A stretch of DNA of 64,000 nucleotides from Polaribacter gangjinensis (GCF_038024125.1 NZ_CP150662.1:1257501-1321500), one strand, 5' to 3'; positions 18,934 to 28,838 are shown, counted from the first letter of the stretch. Numbers and translations: made by a program. Notes: generated by a model not told the origin, from the sequence alone.

Positions 18934-19035
18934 ATGTTGAGTATTTTAATATTTTAAAGTAGAAAAGTATTAATTTTTTTATAAATATTCTTCGAAGATA
19001 TTGGTTTTAAAGAGAATCGCAATGAGTTTTTTTTA

Positions 19036-19043
19036 TACTTTTG
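19036..19043 (+). promoter_or_regulatory. Putative -7 box of ssrA
   Basis: TACTTTTG matches TAnnTTTG and lies about 41 bp upstream of the mature tmRNA 5' end, leaving room for a short processed leader. Confidence 0.5.
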
Positions 19044-19084
19044 CAATCCTCTTTTTAGTAACTTAAAAGAATCTTTGACAATTT

Positions 19085-19477
19085 GGGGACGACTGGTTTT
19101 GACAGCAAGGTCAGTGAAATTGTAAGCATACCAAGGAATGAAATTATTCTTGTAAAACTTATTTCAAACCTATAAACGGCGAAGATAACTACGCTTTAGC
19201 TGCTTAATCTGAATTTACAGTAAGATTAGCCTCGGCTCACAAGGTGAGCAAGCTTTATGTCCACGAAAAGCCTTGGTTTACGGCGTTTCATTTATGGGCA
19301 TCGTAAAAGTAAACATAGAAAATCTTTTGCTTTGAGGGGTTTTCGAAAATCAAAAAAGCTAAGTGAAAAGTAGGTTGTTTTTGACCAGCTTTTCAACGAA
19401 AAAACAAACAAAAACTAAGTATGTAGAAAGCTTTTTAGCTGCTTGTTTGGACCCGAGTTCGATTCTCGGCGTCTCCA
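19085..19477 (+). ncRNA. ssrA: Transfer-messenger RNA (tmRNA)
   Basis: The 5' end GGGGACG pairs with CGTCTCC at 19470-19476 to form the acceptor stem, and the T-arm GGACCCGAGTTCGATTCTCG precedes it. The A at 19477 is the discriminator; CCA is not encoded. The tag frame at 19178-19207 reads GEDNYALAA then TAA, the hydrophobic degradation tag recognised by ClpXP-type proteases. tmRNA with SmpB rescues stalled ribosomes. A terminator follows 5 bp downstream. Confidence 0.97.
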
Positions 19478-19482
19478 CTTTT

Positions 19483-19520
19483 AACCCTGTAATACATTGT
19501 ATTTCAGGGTTATATTTTTT
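19483..19520 (+). terminator. Intrinsic terminator of ssrA
   Basis: The arms AACCCTG (19483-19489) and CAGGGTT (19505-19511), with inner AATAC/GTATT pairs, are followed by a T-rich run. On the other strand it also lies at the end of the glycosyltransferase gene. Confidence 0.85.
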
Positions 19521-20217
19521 TAAATAAAAACTTAAATAACCCTAAAATTAAAAATAAAGGATAAAATGCAACAGTAGTCAAATCTGATTTTATTGCGATT
19601 TCTTCTTCATATAATGACCAATCGTATTTTTTTGAAACACCAAAATCTTCACAAAAAGCAATAGTTTTTAGTATTCTTTTTGAGGTTACTTTGTCAATAA
19701 GCAATTTTAAATTCAATTCGTAATCACTTAAAATTTTATATTTTGTTGTAAATCGATGTTTTTCAAATACTAATTTTTGATAAAATATTCCTTGATGATG
19801 CATCGAATTTTTTATCCAAAGTAATCTTGAAAATGAAGATTTGAATTGCTGATTTTTATAACGAACATTTCCGAAAACGATTTTAATATCTGATGAAAAA
19901 AAAGTTGAAACTTCCTTTAAAATTTGCGCATTTTCAAAGCAGTCTCCAGCACCTAAAAAATAAATCCATTCACCCTTAGAAAGTGAAATTCCTTTGTTCA
20001 TAGCATCATAAATTCCTGTATCATTTTCGGATAAAAAATGAAATGGAGGTTTTAAATTTTGTAAATAATGCTGTGTTTCTTGGGAGGATTTTCCGTCAAT
20101 AATCCAAACTTCAAAATCTGTAAATGTCTGTATTTGAATACTTTTAATACTTTTTTGCAATCCAGAAAGATTGTTTAAAACAGGAATTATTATGGAAATT
20201 TTTGGTTCGATAAGTAT
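19510..20217 (-). CDS. Family 2 glycosyltransferase with non-canonical start
   Basis: The GT-A fold is clear: EPKISIIIPVLNNLSGLQKS is in frame upstream of the only standard start codon (TTG at 20160). DTGIYDAMNKGI with the WIYFLGAGD metal-binding region follows. Starting at TTG would remove the first beta strand of the nucleotide-binding fold, so the true start is probably the ATA at 20217 or the ATT at 20229; the frame is closed by TAG at 20236-20238. About 235 residues. A hydrophobic C-terminal segment (AFYPLFLILGLFKFLF) may anchor it to the membrane. It should transfer a sugar in surface-polysaccharide assembly. It follows the GT4 gene and likely overlaps or abuts its stop. Confidence 0.8.
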   Translation of the reverse strand: MLIEPKISIIIPVLNNLSGLQKSIKSIQIQTFTDFEVWIIDGKSSQETQHYLQNLKPPFHFLSENDTGIYDAMNKGISLSKGEWIYFLGAGDCFENAQILKEVSTFFSSDIKIVFGNVRYKNQQFKSSFSRLLWIKNSMHHQGIFYQKLVFEKHRFTTKYKILSDYELNLKLLIDKVTSKRILKTIAFCEDFGVSKKYDWSLYEEEIAIKSDLTTVAFYPLFLILGLFKFLFKKI

Positions 20218-20218
20218 G

Positions 20219-21313
20219 CTAGTTAAAATAAATATCTAATTTTTGCTGTTCTTTTTCCCAACACAAAACCTCAGATGCCTTTAGCTGGTTTTGTTTAATT
20301 GCTAACATTTTATTTTCATCATTCAATAAATCTTGTATCGCAGTTGCAATTGCTTTTGGAGTATAATTTTCTACAATAACTCCAACTTTATATTCATTTA
20401 TAATGCTTGAAATTTCTATCAAATTTCCAGCAATAATTGGAATTTGAGCATGAATATAATCAAACAATTTATTGGGTAATGAATATTGAAAACTCAATCC
20501 TAAAGGCTCTTCTAAAACCATTCCTAAAGTTGCTTTTTGAGTGTAATTTAGTAATTTTTCTCTCGAAATTCTACCCAAGAAAAAAACTCGATTTTCCATT
20601 TTTTTATCCTTTACAAATTGTTTCAATTCGGCTTCAACTTTGCCATAACCAATGATAATCAAATCTAAATTTTCTAAGTATTGTAAGGCTTCAATCATCG
20701 GTTTTATACCTCTACCTGGATTTAAAACTCCTTGATATAAAATAGTTCTTTGTAGTGTTGGAAAAGAAACTTCTTCAGAAATATATGCTTGATTTTTTAA
20801 TGGAATATTTCTGATTACTCCCATATTATTTTGATATTTTTTATGGTAAAAATCCGCAATTGATTGACTAACTGTATAGGATTTTTTGATTCTTGGAAGA
20901 AAAAAATCTTCTAATTTTCGCCAAAAACTTTGTACAAATTTTCTTCCTTGCAATTCAGGACCTTCTGAAAATAATTCGTGACTATCAAAGACTAATGGCG
21001 TTTTTTTAAACTTACTAATAAAAAAACAAGCTGGCAACGTATCCAAATCATTTGCTAAAATACAATCGTACTTTTTAATAAGTAAATAGAAAAAAAGGCG
21101 GATATTAAACTCTGCATAAAACAGAAAATTGTGATTAAAAAAATGCTTTTTACGGACAATTTCGTAATCTCTTTTTACAAAAATAGTATTGGGTAAAACT
21201 CTTCCATAAACCTCAATTTGATAGCCTTTTTGGAGCAAATATGAACAAACTTTGTGCACTCGATAATCTGTAGAGATATCATTTGTAACTGCAACAAAGA
21301 GTTTTTTTTTCAA
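20219..21313 (-). CDS. Family 4 (GT-B) glycosyltransferase
   Basis: This 364-residue protein has GT-B architecture. The N-terminal domain begins with KKKLFVAVTNDISTDYRVHK and contains DCILANDLDTLPA. The C-terminal Glycos_transf_1 domain has YQGVLNPGRGIKPMIEAL near residues 191-208 and the nucleotide-sugar-binding region with LEEPLGLSFQYSLPNKLFDYIHA near 266-288 (the EPxGLS element). Such enzymes add sugars to lipid-linked glycans at the inner membrane. It sits between ftsE and the GT2 gene on the same strand with an 18-bp gap to ftsE, so the three may share a transcript. Confidence 0.88.
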   Translation of the reverse strand: MKKKLFVAVTNDISTDYRVHKVCSYLLQKGYQIEVYGRVLPNTIFVKRDYEIVRKKHFFNHNFLFYAEFNIRLFFYLLIKKYDCILANDLDTLPACFFISKFKKTPLVFDSHELFSEGPELQGRKFVQSFWRKLEDFFLPRIKKSYTVSQSIADFYHKKYQNNMGVIRNIPLKNQAYISEEVSFPTLQRTILYQGVLNPGRGIKPMIEALQYLENLDLIIIGYGKVEAELKQFVKDKKMENRVFFLGRISREKLLNYTQKATLGMVLEEPLGLSFQYSLPNKLFDYIHAQIPIIAGNLIEISSIINEYKVGVIVENYTPKAIATAIQDLLNDENKMLAIKQNQLKASEVLCWEKEQQKLDIYFN

Positions 21314-21331
21314 AAGTTATTGATTTTAAAG

Positions 21332-22018
21332 CTAGTTTGCAAGTTGTTGCACCACCTCAAACACCTCTCCTGCTTCCACTTTCAACGTTTTGTGTTTGTA
21401 TTTTACAATCAATTGATAATCATGAGTAGCCATTAAAATGGTTTTACCACTTTGATGAATTTTATTCAATAATTCCATAACCTCTAGAGATGTTTTAGGG
21501 TCTAAATTTCCTGTTGGTTCATCTGCCAAAATCAACTCTGGATCATTCAATAAAGCTCTTGCAATGGCAACTCTTTGCTGTTCACCTCCCGAGAGTTCGT
21601 AGGCTTTTTTGGATGCTTTTGATTGCATTCCTACTTTTTCTAAAACTTCATCGATTTTTTTATGGATGTCTTCTTTATTTTTCCAACCTGTAGCTTTTAA
21701 AACAAACTCCAAATTGGCAAAAACAGTTCTATCTGTTAGTAGTTTAAAACCTTGAAAAACGATGCCGATTTTTCTTCTTAAATACGGAATATTTTTATCT
21801 TTTAATTTTTCCAAATCAAAACCAACAACAGTTCCTTTTCCATCCAGTAAAGGAATATCTGCATATAAAGTTTTCATCAAACTGCTTTTTCCACTTCCAG
21901 TTTTTCCTATCATGTAAAAAAAATCACCTTTATTGATGGTTAAATTTACGTTCGACAAAACGAGTGAATCTCCTTGATAAATATTTGCATTTTCTAGATG
22001 CAAAACAGTATTTTCCAT
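21332..22018 (-). CDS. ftsE: Cell division ATP-binding protein FtsE
   Basis: This 228-residue ABC ATPase shows Walker [10 protein letters not shown] (about residues 38-46), Q-loop KIGIVFQ, signature [15 protein letters not shown] (about 142-156), Walker [13 protein letters not shown] and the H-loop MATHD. The length and the short [22 protein letters not shown] region fit FtsE. FtsE with FtsX controls periplasmic peptidoglycan hydrolases during division. No ftsX follows in this window, so the membrane partner must be elsewhere, as is usual in flavobacteria. It diverges from the TPR gene. Confidence 0.88.
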   Translation of the reverse strand: MENTVLHLENANIYQGDSLVLSNVNLTINKGDFFYMIGKTGSGKSSLMKTLYADIPLLDGKGTVVGFDLEKLKDKNIPYLRRKIGIVFQGFKLLTDRTVFANLEFVLKATGWKNKEDIHKKIDEVLEKVGMQSKASKKAYELSGGEQQRVAIARALLNDPELILADEPTGNLDPKTSLEVMELLNKIHQSGKTILMATHDYQLIVKYKHKTLKVEAGEVFEVVQQLAN

Positions 22019-22086
22019 AAAAAAAAGTTAACACTACAAACTTATAAGTTTCTATTGATTTTACCTCAATAAATCATAACAATTCT

Positions 22087-22094
22087 TACATTTG
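22087..22094 (+). promoter_or_regulatory. Putative -7 box
   Basis: TACATTTG matches TAnnTTTG and lies 83 bp upstream of the TPR gene start, in the gap shared with divergent ftsE. It would give a 75-nt untranslated leader. Confidence 0.4.
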
Positions 22095-22177
22095 AAGTAT
22101 TAAAATTTTATAAAATTTTACATTTATTCAAACAAATCGAATATTTATTCGTTATCCATACAACTAAATTCATTGAT

Positions 22178-25100
22178 ATGAAAAAATGCTTTTCAAAAAA
22201 TCATTTGCTCACCTTCCTATTTTTATTAGTAACTGGGTTGCAGTTTTCCCAGCAATCTAGTATTGAAACGAGTATTTTAACCGATTTTACTAATGCGCTG
22301 CAATTGTATCAGAATAAAGCTTATACAGCTGCTCAAAAATCTTTTGAAAAAGTAGTAAGAAATAGTCAAGAAAACTCAAATTTAAAAGCAGATGCAGCCT
22401 ATTTTGAGGCAATGTGCGCCTTAAAATTGCAGCAAACTTCAGCTGATCAAAAAATATTGGATTTTGTGGCAACATATCCAAACAGCACCAAGAAAAATCA
22501 AGCTTTTTTTAATGTTGGCAATTATTATTTCGCCAACAAAAAACCTGCATACGCCTTAAAATGGTATCAAAAAGTAAATAAAGAAGTGCTTTCGGAAGAA
22601 AACAGAAAAGAACTCAATTTTAAATCAGGATATAGTTTATTGGTTTCTGGAGATTTATCAGCAGCCAAAAATCTTTTTTTACCCTTGATAAATGATGGAA
22701 AATATGGTAATGATGCAAGATATTATTACGGATTTATTGCCTATAAATTAGAGGATTATGGCATTGCAGAATCTACTCTGAAAGAAATTGCTGACAATGA
22801 ATCTTACAAAGCAGAAATTTCATATTATTTATTGGATATCAGTTTTAAATCAGGAAAATTTGAAAGATGTATTAAAGTTGGTGAGGAATTATTAAAGGAT
22901 AAAAAGAGAGATGATGCTTCTGATATTTCAAAAATTGTGGGTGAAAGTTACTTCAATTTAGGAAATTATGCAGCTGCAATTCCTTATTTAAAAAACTATA
23001 AAGGGACAAAAGGAAAATGGAATAATACCGATTTTTATCAATTGGGTTATGCCTATTACAAACAAAATGACTTTGAAAATGCCATTGCTTTTTTCAATAA
23101 AATTATCGATCAAAAAAATGCTGTTTCTCAAAATGCCTATTATCATTTGGCTGAATGTTATTTAAATACTAAGAAAAAAAATGAGGCATTAAATGCTTTT
23201 AAAACAGCAAGCGAAATGGATTTTAATCAAAAAATCAAAGAAGATGCAGCTTTAAATTATGCTAAATTGAGTTATGAAGAAGGAAATCCGTTTGAAAATG
23301 TGGCTGATGTACTTCAAAATTACCTGAAAAATTATCCAAATTCAACTTCTTACAAAGAAATAAATCAATTAGTTGTGTATTCATTTATACATCAACAAGA
23401 TTATGAAGGCGCCTTGAATTATTTGAAAAAGAAAAAATCAGAAGACAATACAACACTCACATTAGAGGTTTCTTTATACAGAGGAATTCAATTATTTACA
23501 GATAAAAAATACGCAGAAGCATTGCCTTATTTTACAATCAGTAAGAAATCTTTAGCGCCCGAAATTTTTCAAAAAGGCTATTATTGGGAAGCAGAAGCAT
23601 TGTTCAGATTGAATAAATTTGAAGAAGCTTTGACCAAATTTTTATCTTCACAAACCTTAGAAAAAACAAGCAAAACTCCAGAACTTCAAGTAGTTGATTA
23701 TAATTTGGGATACTGTTATTTTAAGCTTAATAAATATGCAGAAGCCATTCGTTCTTTTAAAATGGTGCTTCAAAAAAAGGAATTAGAAAATACCATCAAA
23801 CAAGATGCAACTTTGCGTTTGGCTGATAGTTATTTTGCAATTAGCAACTTTGGTGATGCTATTAAATCTTATCAATTAGTTGTAAATGAAACCGGAATTG
23901 GAGCTGATTATGCTCAATACCAAATTGGGATGAGTCATGGTTTTAGAGGCGAAAATTTGCAAAAAATTGATGCTTTAAAAAAAGTAGTCAATAATTTTGA
24001 AAATTCTGATTTAAAAGATGATGCCTTATTTCAATTAGCAAACACGTTTACAACTTTAAAAAATTCGAAAGAAGCCCATGAAGCTTATGATCGTTTGCAA
24101 AAAAGCTACCCAAAAAGTGTTTTCATTCCAAGAGCTTTGGTGAGACAAGGTTTGTTGTATTACAATGGTAATGAAAACGGGAAAGCACTTGAAAAATTCA
24201 AGCTTACGACTACAAAATTTCCGAATTCGCCTGATGCTTTAGAGGCTGTAAACAATGCCAAAAACATTTATATAGATGAAGATAAATTGGATGATTTTGT
24301 GGCTTGGACAAAAACATTGCGTTTTGTAAATGTGAGTGAATCTGAGCTTGAAAAATCAGCTTTTACAATTGCTGAAAGAAAATATTTTGACGACACAAAT
24401 AATCAAAATACCATTTTAAGTTTGACAAAATATTTGCAAAATTATCCTGATGGAGCCAATGATTTAAAGGCAAATTACTATTTGGCAAGCACCTATTTTA
24501 AAGAAAAAGAGTTTGACAATGCCATTCCATATTTTGAGAAAGTAATCAAAGCAGGACAATCAAATTTTAGTGAAGATGCCTTAGCAAAATTGTCTGAAAT
24601 TCAACTATCAAAAGAAAATTATGATGTTGCAATTCCATTATTAGAACGTTTAGAACAAGAAGCATATGCTACAGAAAATGCAGCTTTTGCGCAAAGTAAT
24701 TTAATGAAAGCTTATTTTTCTAAAGAAGCTTTTGAAAAATCTTTGACTTTTGCCAAGAAAGTATTATCGAAAGAGAGTATTTCTCCTACTTTAGAGCTTG
24801 ACGCAAAATCTATTATCGCAAGATCTTCATTTAAATTAAATGATTTTGAAACAGCTAAAGAATATTATAAAACCATTGAAAATAAAGCAGTTGGAGAATT
24901 AAAAGCAGAAATTTTATATCACGAAGCATTTTTTCAAAATCAAGAAAAAGCGTTTGGAAAATCAAACGAAATTGTAAAAAAATTGATTGCTGAATATGCA
25001 TCTTACAAATATTGGGGAGTGAAAAGTTATGTAATCATGGGAAAAAATTATTATGGTTTAAAAGATGCCTACCAAGCAACTTTTATTTTAGAAAATGTAA

Positions 25101-25216
25101 TTAAAAATTTTCCTCAATTTGAAGATGTTGTCAGAGAAGCAAAAACAGAACTTATAAAAATTAAAGACGCAGAATCTAAAACGAATAATTCTATCAATCC
25201 ACAAATTAAAAATTAA
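22178..25216 (+). CDS. Exported tetratricopeptide-repeat protein
   Basis: This 1012-residue protein has an N-terminal signal peptide (KNHLLTFLFLLVTGLQFSQQS). Nearly all of the rest is TPR-like helical repeat, with recurring Y-A-x-A and ALK/ALEKF motifs such as YAEALPYFTISKK, YAEAIRSFKMVL and FDNAIPYFEKV. It should be periplasmic or outer-membrane associated and act as a protein-interaction scaffold. The downstream outer-membrane barrel gene overlaps it by one base (TAATG), which implies tight translational coupling and a joint role. TPR scaffolds coupled to outer-membrane proteins occur in flavobacterial gliding, secretion and lipoprotein-handling systems, but the specific role is not shown here. 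Confidence 0.8.
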   Translation: MKKCFSKNHLLTFLFLLVTGLQFSQQSSIETSILTDFTNALQLYQNKAYTAAQKSFEKVVRNSQENSNLKADAAYFEAMCALKLQQTSADQKILDFVATYPNSTKKNQAFFNVGNYYFANKKPAYALKWYQKVNKEVLSEENRKELNFKSGYSLLVSGDLSAAKNLFLPLINDGKYGNDARYYYGFIAYKLEDYGIAESTLKEIADNESYKAEISYYLLDISFKSGKFERCIKVGEELLKDKKRDDASDISKIVGESYFNLGNYAAAIPYLKNYKGTKGKWNNTDFYQLGYAYYKQNDFENAIAFFNKIIDQKNAVSQNAYYHLAECYLNTKKKNEALNAFKTASEMDFNQKIKEDAALNYAKLSYEEGNPFENVADVLQNYLKNYPNSTSYKEINQLVVYSFIHQQDYEGALNYLKKKKSEDNTTLTLEVSLYRGIQLFTDKKYAEALPYFTISKKSLAPEIFQKGYYWEAEALFRLNKFEEALTKFLSSQTLEKTSKTPELQVVDYNLGYCYFKLNKYAEAIRSFKMVLQKKELENTIKQDATLRLADSYFAISNFGDAIKSYQLVVNETGIGADYAQYQIGMSHGFRGENLQKIDALKKVVNNFENSDLKDDALFQLANTFTTLKNSKEAHEAYDRLQKSYPKSVFIPRALVRQGLLYYNGNENGKALEKFKLTTTKFPNSPDALEAVNNAKNIYIDEDKLDDFVAWTKTLRFVNVSESELEKSAFTIAERKYFDDTNNQNTILSLTKYLQNYPDGANDLKANYYLASTYFKEKEFDNAIPYFEKVIKAGQSNFSEDALAKLSEIQLSKENYDVAIPLLERLEQEAYATENAAFAQSNLMKAYFSKEAFEKSLTFAKKVLSKESISPTLELDAKSIIARSSFKLNDFETAKEYYKTIENKAVGELKAEILYHEAFFQNQEKAFGKSNEIVKKLIAEYASYKYWGVKSYVIMGKNYYGLKDAYQATFILENVIKNFPQFEDVVREAKTELIKIKDAESKTNNSINPQIKN

Positions 25217-26973
25217 TGAAAAAAGGTTTTCTAATTCTTGCATTCATAAGCGTTTTCAATGTTTTTTCTCAAAAGAAAACAACTGAAAAAGTAAAAGACA
25301 CCGTAAAAACAGAAGTGGTTGAAGTTGTAACAACTTACAATCCAAAAATAGCTGATGCTAATAAAATATCTACAAATCCAAGCATTAATTTATTAGAAAA
25401 AACAAAAAAACAACCACTAAAATATACCATTTTTTCAGTGCCTGTTGCCTCTACATTTATTCCAAAAAGTGGGGTTATAAAAGGTATTGATGTTGGTGTT
25501 AAAGAAAGAATCTACGACAATTTTTTAGCAGCTGGTTTTGGAAATTATACTTCACCCTATTTCGAAACTTTTTTACATAAAAACACTCGTTTTCAGAGTG
25601 AATTTGGGTTATCAGCCAAGTACAATGCCTCTTTTGACAATATTGAAAATACGGTTTTAAATAGTGATTTTTCAAACCTCGGAATGAGTATTTTTTACAA
25701 ACAAGATGAACGCTATTTTGACTGGAAAGTAACTATAAACTCAGAAAGAAATCATTACAATTGGTATGGAATTGACCAGAATTTCATTAACAATGCTACC
25801 ACAAGATTTATCAATGAAAGACAAGAGTACAATTTTTTCAATGCTACTGGAGAAATGGATTTTTTAGATGCCTATGTAGATAAAAGTAATTTGTCAATCT
25901 CTTATTTTAATGATGATTTTAATAGTGAAGAAATTCTAATTGGCTTGAATACTGATTTAGACATTCCAACAAGATTTTTAAGAGAAAATGTAAAAATAGG
26001 AACCAAATTAGAGTATTTAAATGGCTCATTTGCTTCAAATTATGCAATTACAGATGTGTTGAATTACAATATTTTTACTATAAAAATTGCTCCTGAATAC
26101 AACACAACCTACAAAGATTTTACTATAAAATTAGGAGCAAAAATATTTACTTCATTTGATGCAGAAAATAGTGTAACTAATTTTTTAGTGTATCCAGATG
26201 TTAAAGTTCAAAAAGCATTATTAAAAGAAAATTTACAGTTTTTTGGGGGAATTTCAGGAAATTTAAAAACTAATACGTACAAAGATTTTGTTGATGATAA
26301 TCCGTTTGTTTCACCAACAATGTTTATTACACAAACAGCTGAAAGATTCAATGCTTTTGTTGGATTTAATGGTGTTTTAAACAATTCTATTAGCTATACA
26401 ATTTCTGCAAGTTTCAAAAACGAACAAGACAAACCTTTGTTTATAAAAAATAATTCAAAATCCGATGGTACAACTACTTCTTCAAACGGAATTGTGTTGA
26501 GAGGTTATGAATACGGAAATTCATTTGGAGTAGTTTATGATGATGTAAAAACAACTTCGATTTTCGCAGAATTGAATTACGAGTTTAGCAAAAGACTCAA
26601 TTTTGAAACGCATATTCAATTTGATAATTATACAACAACCAATCAAAACGAAGCTTGGAATTTACCCGCAATTCAAGCAAATTTCATGGCTAAATATAAA
26701 AATGAAAAATGGTATGCAACCTCAACTTTATTATTTGTTGGAAACCGAAAAGACGTTCTTTATACCAATGTTTTTCCTTCAACAACCAGCACAACTCAAT
26801 CCATCCCATCTTTTTTAGACTTGAATTTGAATGGAGGATACCATCTTAATGACAAATTTACGGTGTTTTTAAAAATGAATAATATGTTAAATTCGAATTA
26901 CCAACGATTTTCAAATTTTGAAGTTCAAGGATTTCAGCTTTTAGCTGGTGTTACTTATAAATTTGATTTTTAA
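25216..26973 (+). CDS. TonB-dependent-receptor-like outer-membrane barrel without plug
   Basis: This 585-residue protein has a signal peptide (MKKGFLILAFISVFNVFSQK). An early segment VVEVVTTYNPKIADA (about residues 34-48) resembles a TonB box or linker. The rest is repeated amphipathic beta strands ending in an aromatic strand, FQLLAGVTYKFDF. A canonical ~120-residue plug domain was not seen, and the length is short for a full TonB-dependent receptor. It starts inside the stop of the TPR gene (TAATG), so the two are coupled and likely form an envelope complex. Confidence 0.78.
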   Translation: MKKGFLILAFISVFNVFSQKKTTEKVKDTVKTEVVEVVTTYNPKIADANKISTNPSINLLEKTKKQPLKYTIFSVPVASTFIPKSGVIKGIDVGVKERIYDNFLAAGFGNYTSPYFETFLHKNTRFQSEFGLSAKYNASFDNIENTVLNSDFSNLGMSIFYKQDERYFDWKVTINSERNHYNWYGIDQNFINNATTRFINERQEYNFFNATGEMDFLDAYVDKSNLSISYFNDDFNSEEILIGLNTDLDIPTRFLRENVKIGTKLEYLNGSFASNYAITDVLNYNIFTIKIAPEYNTTYKDFTIKLGAKIFTSFDAENSVTNFLVYPDVKVQKALLKENLQFFGGISGNLKTNTYKDFVDDNPFVSPTMFITQTAERFNAFVGFNGVLNNSISYTISASFKNEQDKPLFIKNNSKSDGTTTSSNGIVLRGYEYGNSFGVVYDDVKTTSIFAELNYEFSKRLNFETHIQFDNYTTTNQNEAWNLPAIQANFMAKYKNEKWYATSTLLFVGNRKDVLYTNVFPSTTSTTQSIPSFLDLNLNGGYHLNDKFTVFLKMNNMLNSNYQRFSNFEVQGFQLLAGVTYKFDF

Positions 26974-27037
26974 AAATTGGTAGATTACTCTTCATTTTAT
27001 TTTTTGTAGTTTTAGCAACTAAATTTACAATTCACAA

Positions 27038-28471
27038 ATGAGAGCAATCACACTTTTAATTTTTACTTCTTTTTTGTTTTTTTCATGTGCACAAAAGCAA
27101 GAAAAAGCAATTATTTCTGATGCATTATCAGTAGAAGAAATAAAGGATTCTACAAACATCAAACAACTATTTGACAGCGCTTTAATCGAAGGAAAATCGT
27201 ACGAATGGTTGCGCGATTTAACTCAAAATATTGGAGGAAGATTGTCTGGTTCTACTCAAGCTCAAAAAGCAGTTGAATGGGGTGAAAAATTAATGAAAGA
27301 AGTAGGTTTAGATTCTGTTTGGTTGCAACCTGTTATGGTGCCACATTGGATTCGTGGTGAAAAAGAAATTGCAAATTACACCATCAATGGTAAACAAAAA
27401 AATGTAGCAATTTGTGCGCTCGGTTTTTCTATTGCAACACCATCTGAAGGTATTTCTGCAGAAGTCATAGAAGTAAAAAGTTTAGATGAAGCTAGAGCTT
27501 TAGGAACTAAAATGCAAGGAAAAATTGTCTTTTTCAATAGAGCTTTTGACAACACACAAATACATACTTTTAAAGCTTATGGAGGTTGTGTTGATCAACG
27601 TGTTCAAGGCGCAGCAGTTTGTGGAGAATTTGGTGCAAAAGGCGTAATTGTTCGTTCAATGACCAATTCTATTGACGATTTTCCACACACAGGAACCATG
27701 AGTTATGTTGATTTACCAGAAGAAAAATACATTCCTGCAGCTGCAATTAGTAGTCAAGCAGCTGAAATACTGAGTGCCGATTTGAAACAAAATCCAACCT
27801 TACAATTCTACTTCAAACAAAGTTGTAAAAATTTGACAGACGCACCATCATTCAATGTTGTTGGGGAAATTAAAGGAAGCAAAACTCCTGAAAATATTTT
27901 TGTAGTTGGTGGTCATTTAGATTCTTGGGATTTAGGAGAAGGCGCTCATGATGATGGAACAGGAATTGTACAATCTTTAGAAGTGGCTTATTTGTTCAAA
28001 AAGAACAACATCAAACCAAAAAATACGTTGCGAGTTGTCTTTTTTATGAATGAAGAAAATGGCACAAGAGGTGCAAAAAAATATGCTGAATTGGCAAAAC
28101 TGAATAAAGAAAATCATATTGGAGGTTTAGAATCAGATGCTGGTGGCCACACTCCAAGAGGATTTTCAATTGATGCAAATACAGCAAATACAGATTTATT
28201 GATTAGTTGGAAAAAACTTTTAGCTCCCTATGGTTTGCATGATATTGAAAAAGGAGGATCAGGAGCAGATATTAGTCCCTTAAAAAACGAAAATATTACT
28301 TTAGTTGGGTACAGACCAGATTCTCAACGCTATTTTGATTATCATCACACAAGCAGAGATACTTTTGATAAAGTTAACAAACGTGAACTAGAATTAGGAA
28401 GTGCTTCAATGGCAGGAATCATTTATTTAATGGATAAATATCTTTACAATAATACTCCTGTAAAGCCTTAA
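27038..28471 (+). CDS. M28 family carboxypeptidase Q-like lipoprotein
   Basis: This 477-residue protein has an SPII signal (FTSFLFFSCAQKQ, lipobox near residues 14-17). A PA-like insert (about residues 120-260) separates it from the M28 catalytic core. Zinc and catalytic motifs are VGGHLDSWD (about 290-298), GAHDDGTG (about 303-310), MNEENG (about 336-341), ESDAGGH, and a C-terminal HHTSRDT. This order matches plasma glutamate carboxypeptidase-like (CPQ) M28 enzymes, which cleave dipeptides. It should be a lipid-anchored envelope dipeptidase. It opens a three-gene run with DoxX and the amidohydrolase, spaced by 4-6 bp. Confidence 0.87.
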   Translation: MRAITLLIFTSFLFFSCAQKQEKAIISDALSVEEIKDSTNIKQLFDSALIEGKSYEWLRDLTQNIGGRLSGSTQAQKAVEWGEKLMKEVGLDSVWLQPVMVPHWIRGEKEIANYTINGKQKNVAICALGFSIATPSEGISAEVIEVKSLDEARALGTKMQGKIVFFNRAFDNTQIHTFKAYGGCVDQRVQGAAVCGEFGAKGVIVRSMTNSIDDFPHTGTMSYVDLPEEKYIPAAAISSQAAEILSADLKQNPTLQFYFKQSCKNLTDAPSFNVVGEIKGSKTPENIFVVGGHLDSWDLGEGAHDDGTGIVQSLEVAYLFKKNNIKPKNTLRVVFFMNEENGTRGAKKYAELAKLNKENHIGGLESDAGGHTPRGFSIDANTANTDLLISWKKLLAPYGLHDIEKGGSGADISPLKNENITLVGYRPDSQRYFDYHHTSRDTFDKVNKRELELGSASMAGIIYLMDKYLYNNTPVKP

Positions 28472-28475
28472 TTGT

Positions 28476-28838
28476 ATGGTAATTACAATGTTGGTATTGA
28501 AAATTATTTATGGTGGATTTTTCTGTTTTGCAGGAATAATGCATATTGTAAAACCAAATTTTTTCAAACATTTCATTCCTGATTTTTTACCTAAAAAATT
28601 GGTGAATTATGTTGTTGGAATTTTAGAATTTAGTGTTGGATTTGGTTTGTTTTTTCAAGATACCATAAAACTAGCTTCTCTTGGAATCATCATTTTATTG
28701 GTAATTTTCTTGCCTATCCATATTTGGGATGTTACTAAAAAAAGACCCGCAATTGGTTCTAAAAAAGTTGCAATTGCTAGAATTCCTTTGCAGTTTTTAC
28801 TCTTATACGGAATCTATTTTGTGTATATAAACTCATAA
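28476..28838 (+). CDS. DoxX family membrane protein
   Basis: This 120-residue protein has four predicted membrane helices and the DoxX pattern IIYGGFFCFAGIMHIVKPNFF with LVNYVVGILEFSVGFGLFF. DoxX-type proteins are small inner-membrane proteins linked loosely to quinone or sulfur metabolism and oxidative stress; function here is unknown. ATG at 28476 begins MVITMLVLKIIYGG, and the ATG four codons later is an equally good start. It lies between two hydrolase genes in a tightly spaced unit. Confidence 0.8.
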   Translation: MVITMLVLKIIYGGFFCFAGIMHIVKPNFFKHFIPDFLPKKLVNYVVGILEFSVGFGLFFQDTIKLASLGIIILLVIFLPIHIWDVTKKRPAIGSKKVAIARIPLQFLLLYGIYFVYINS

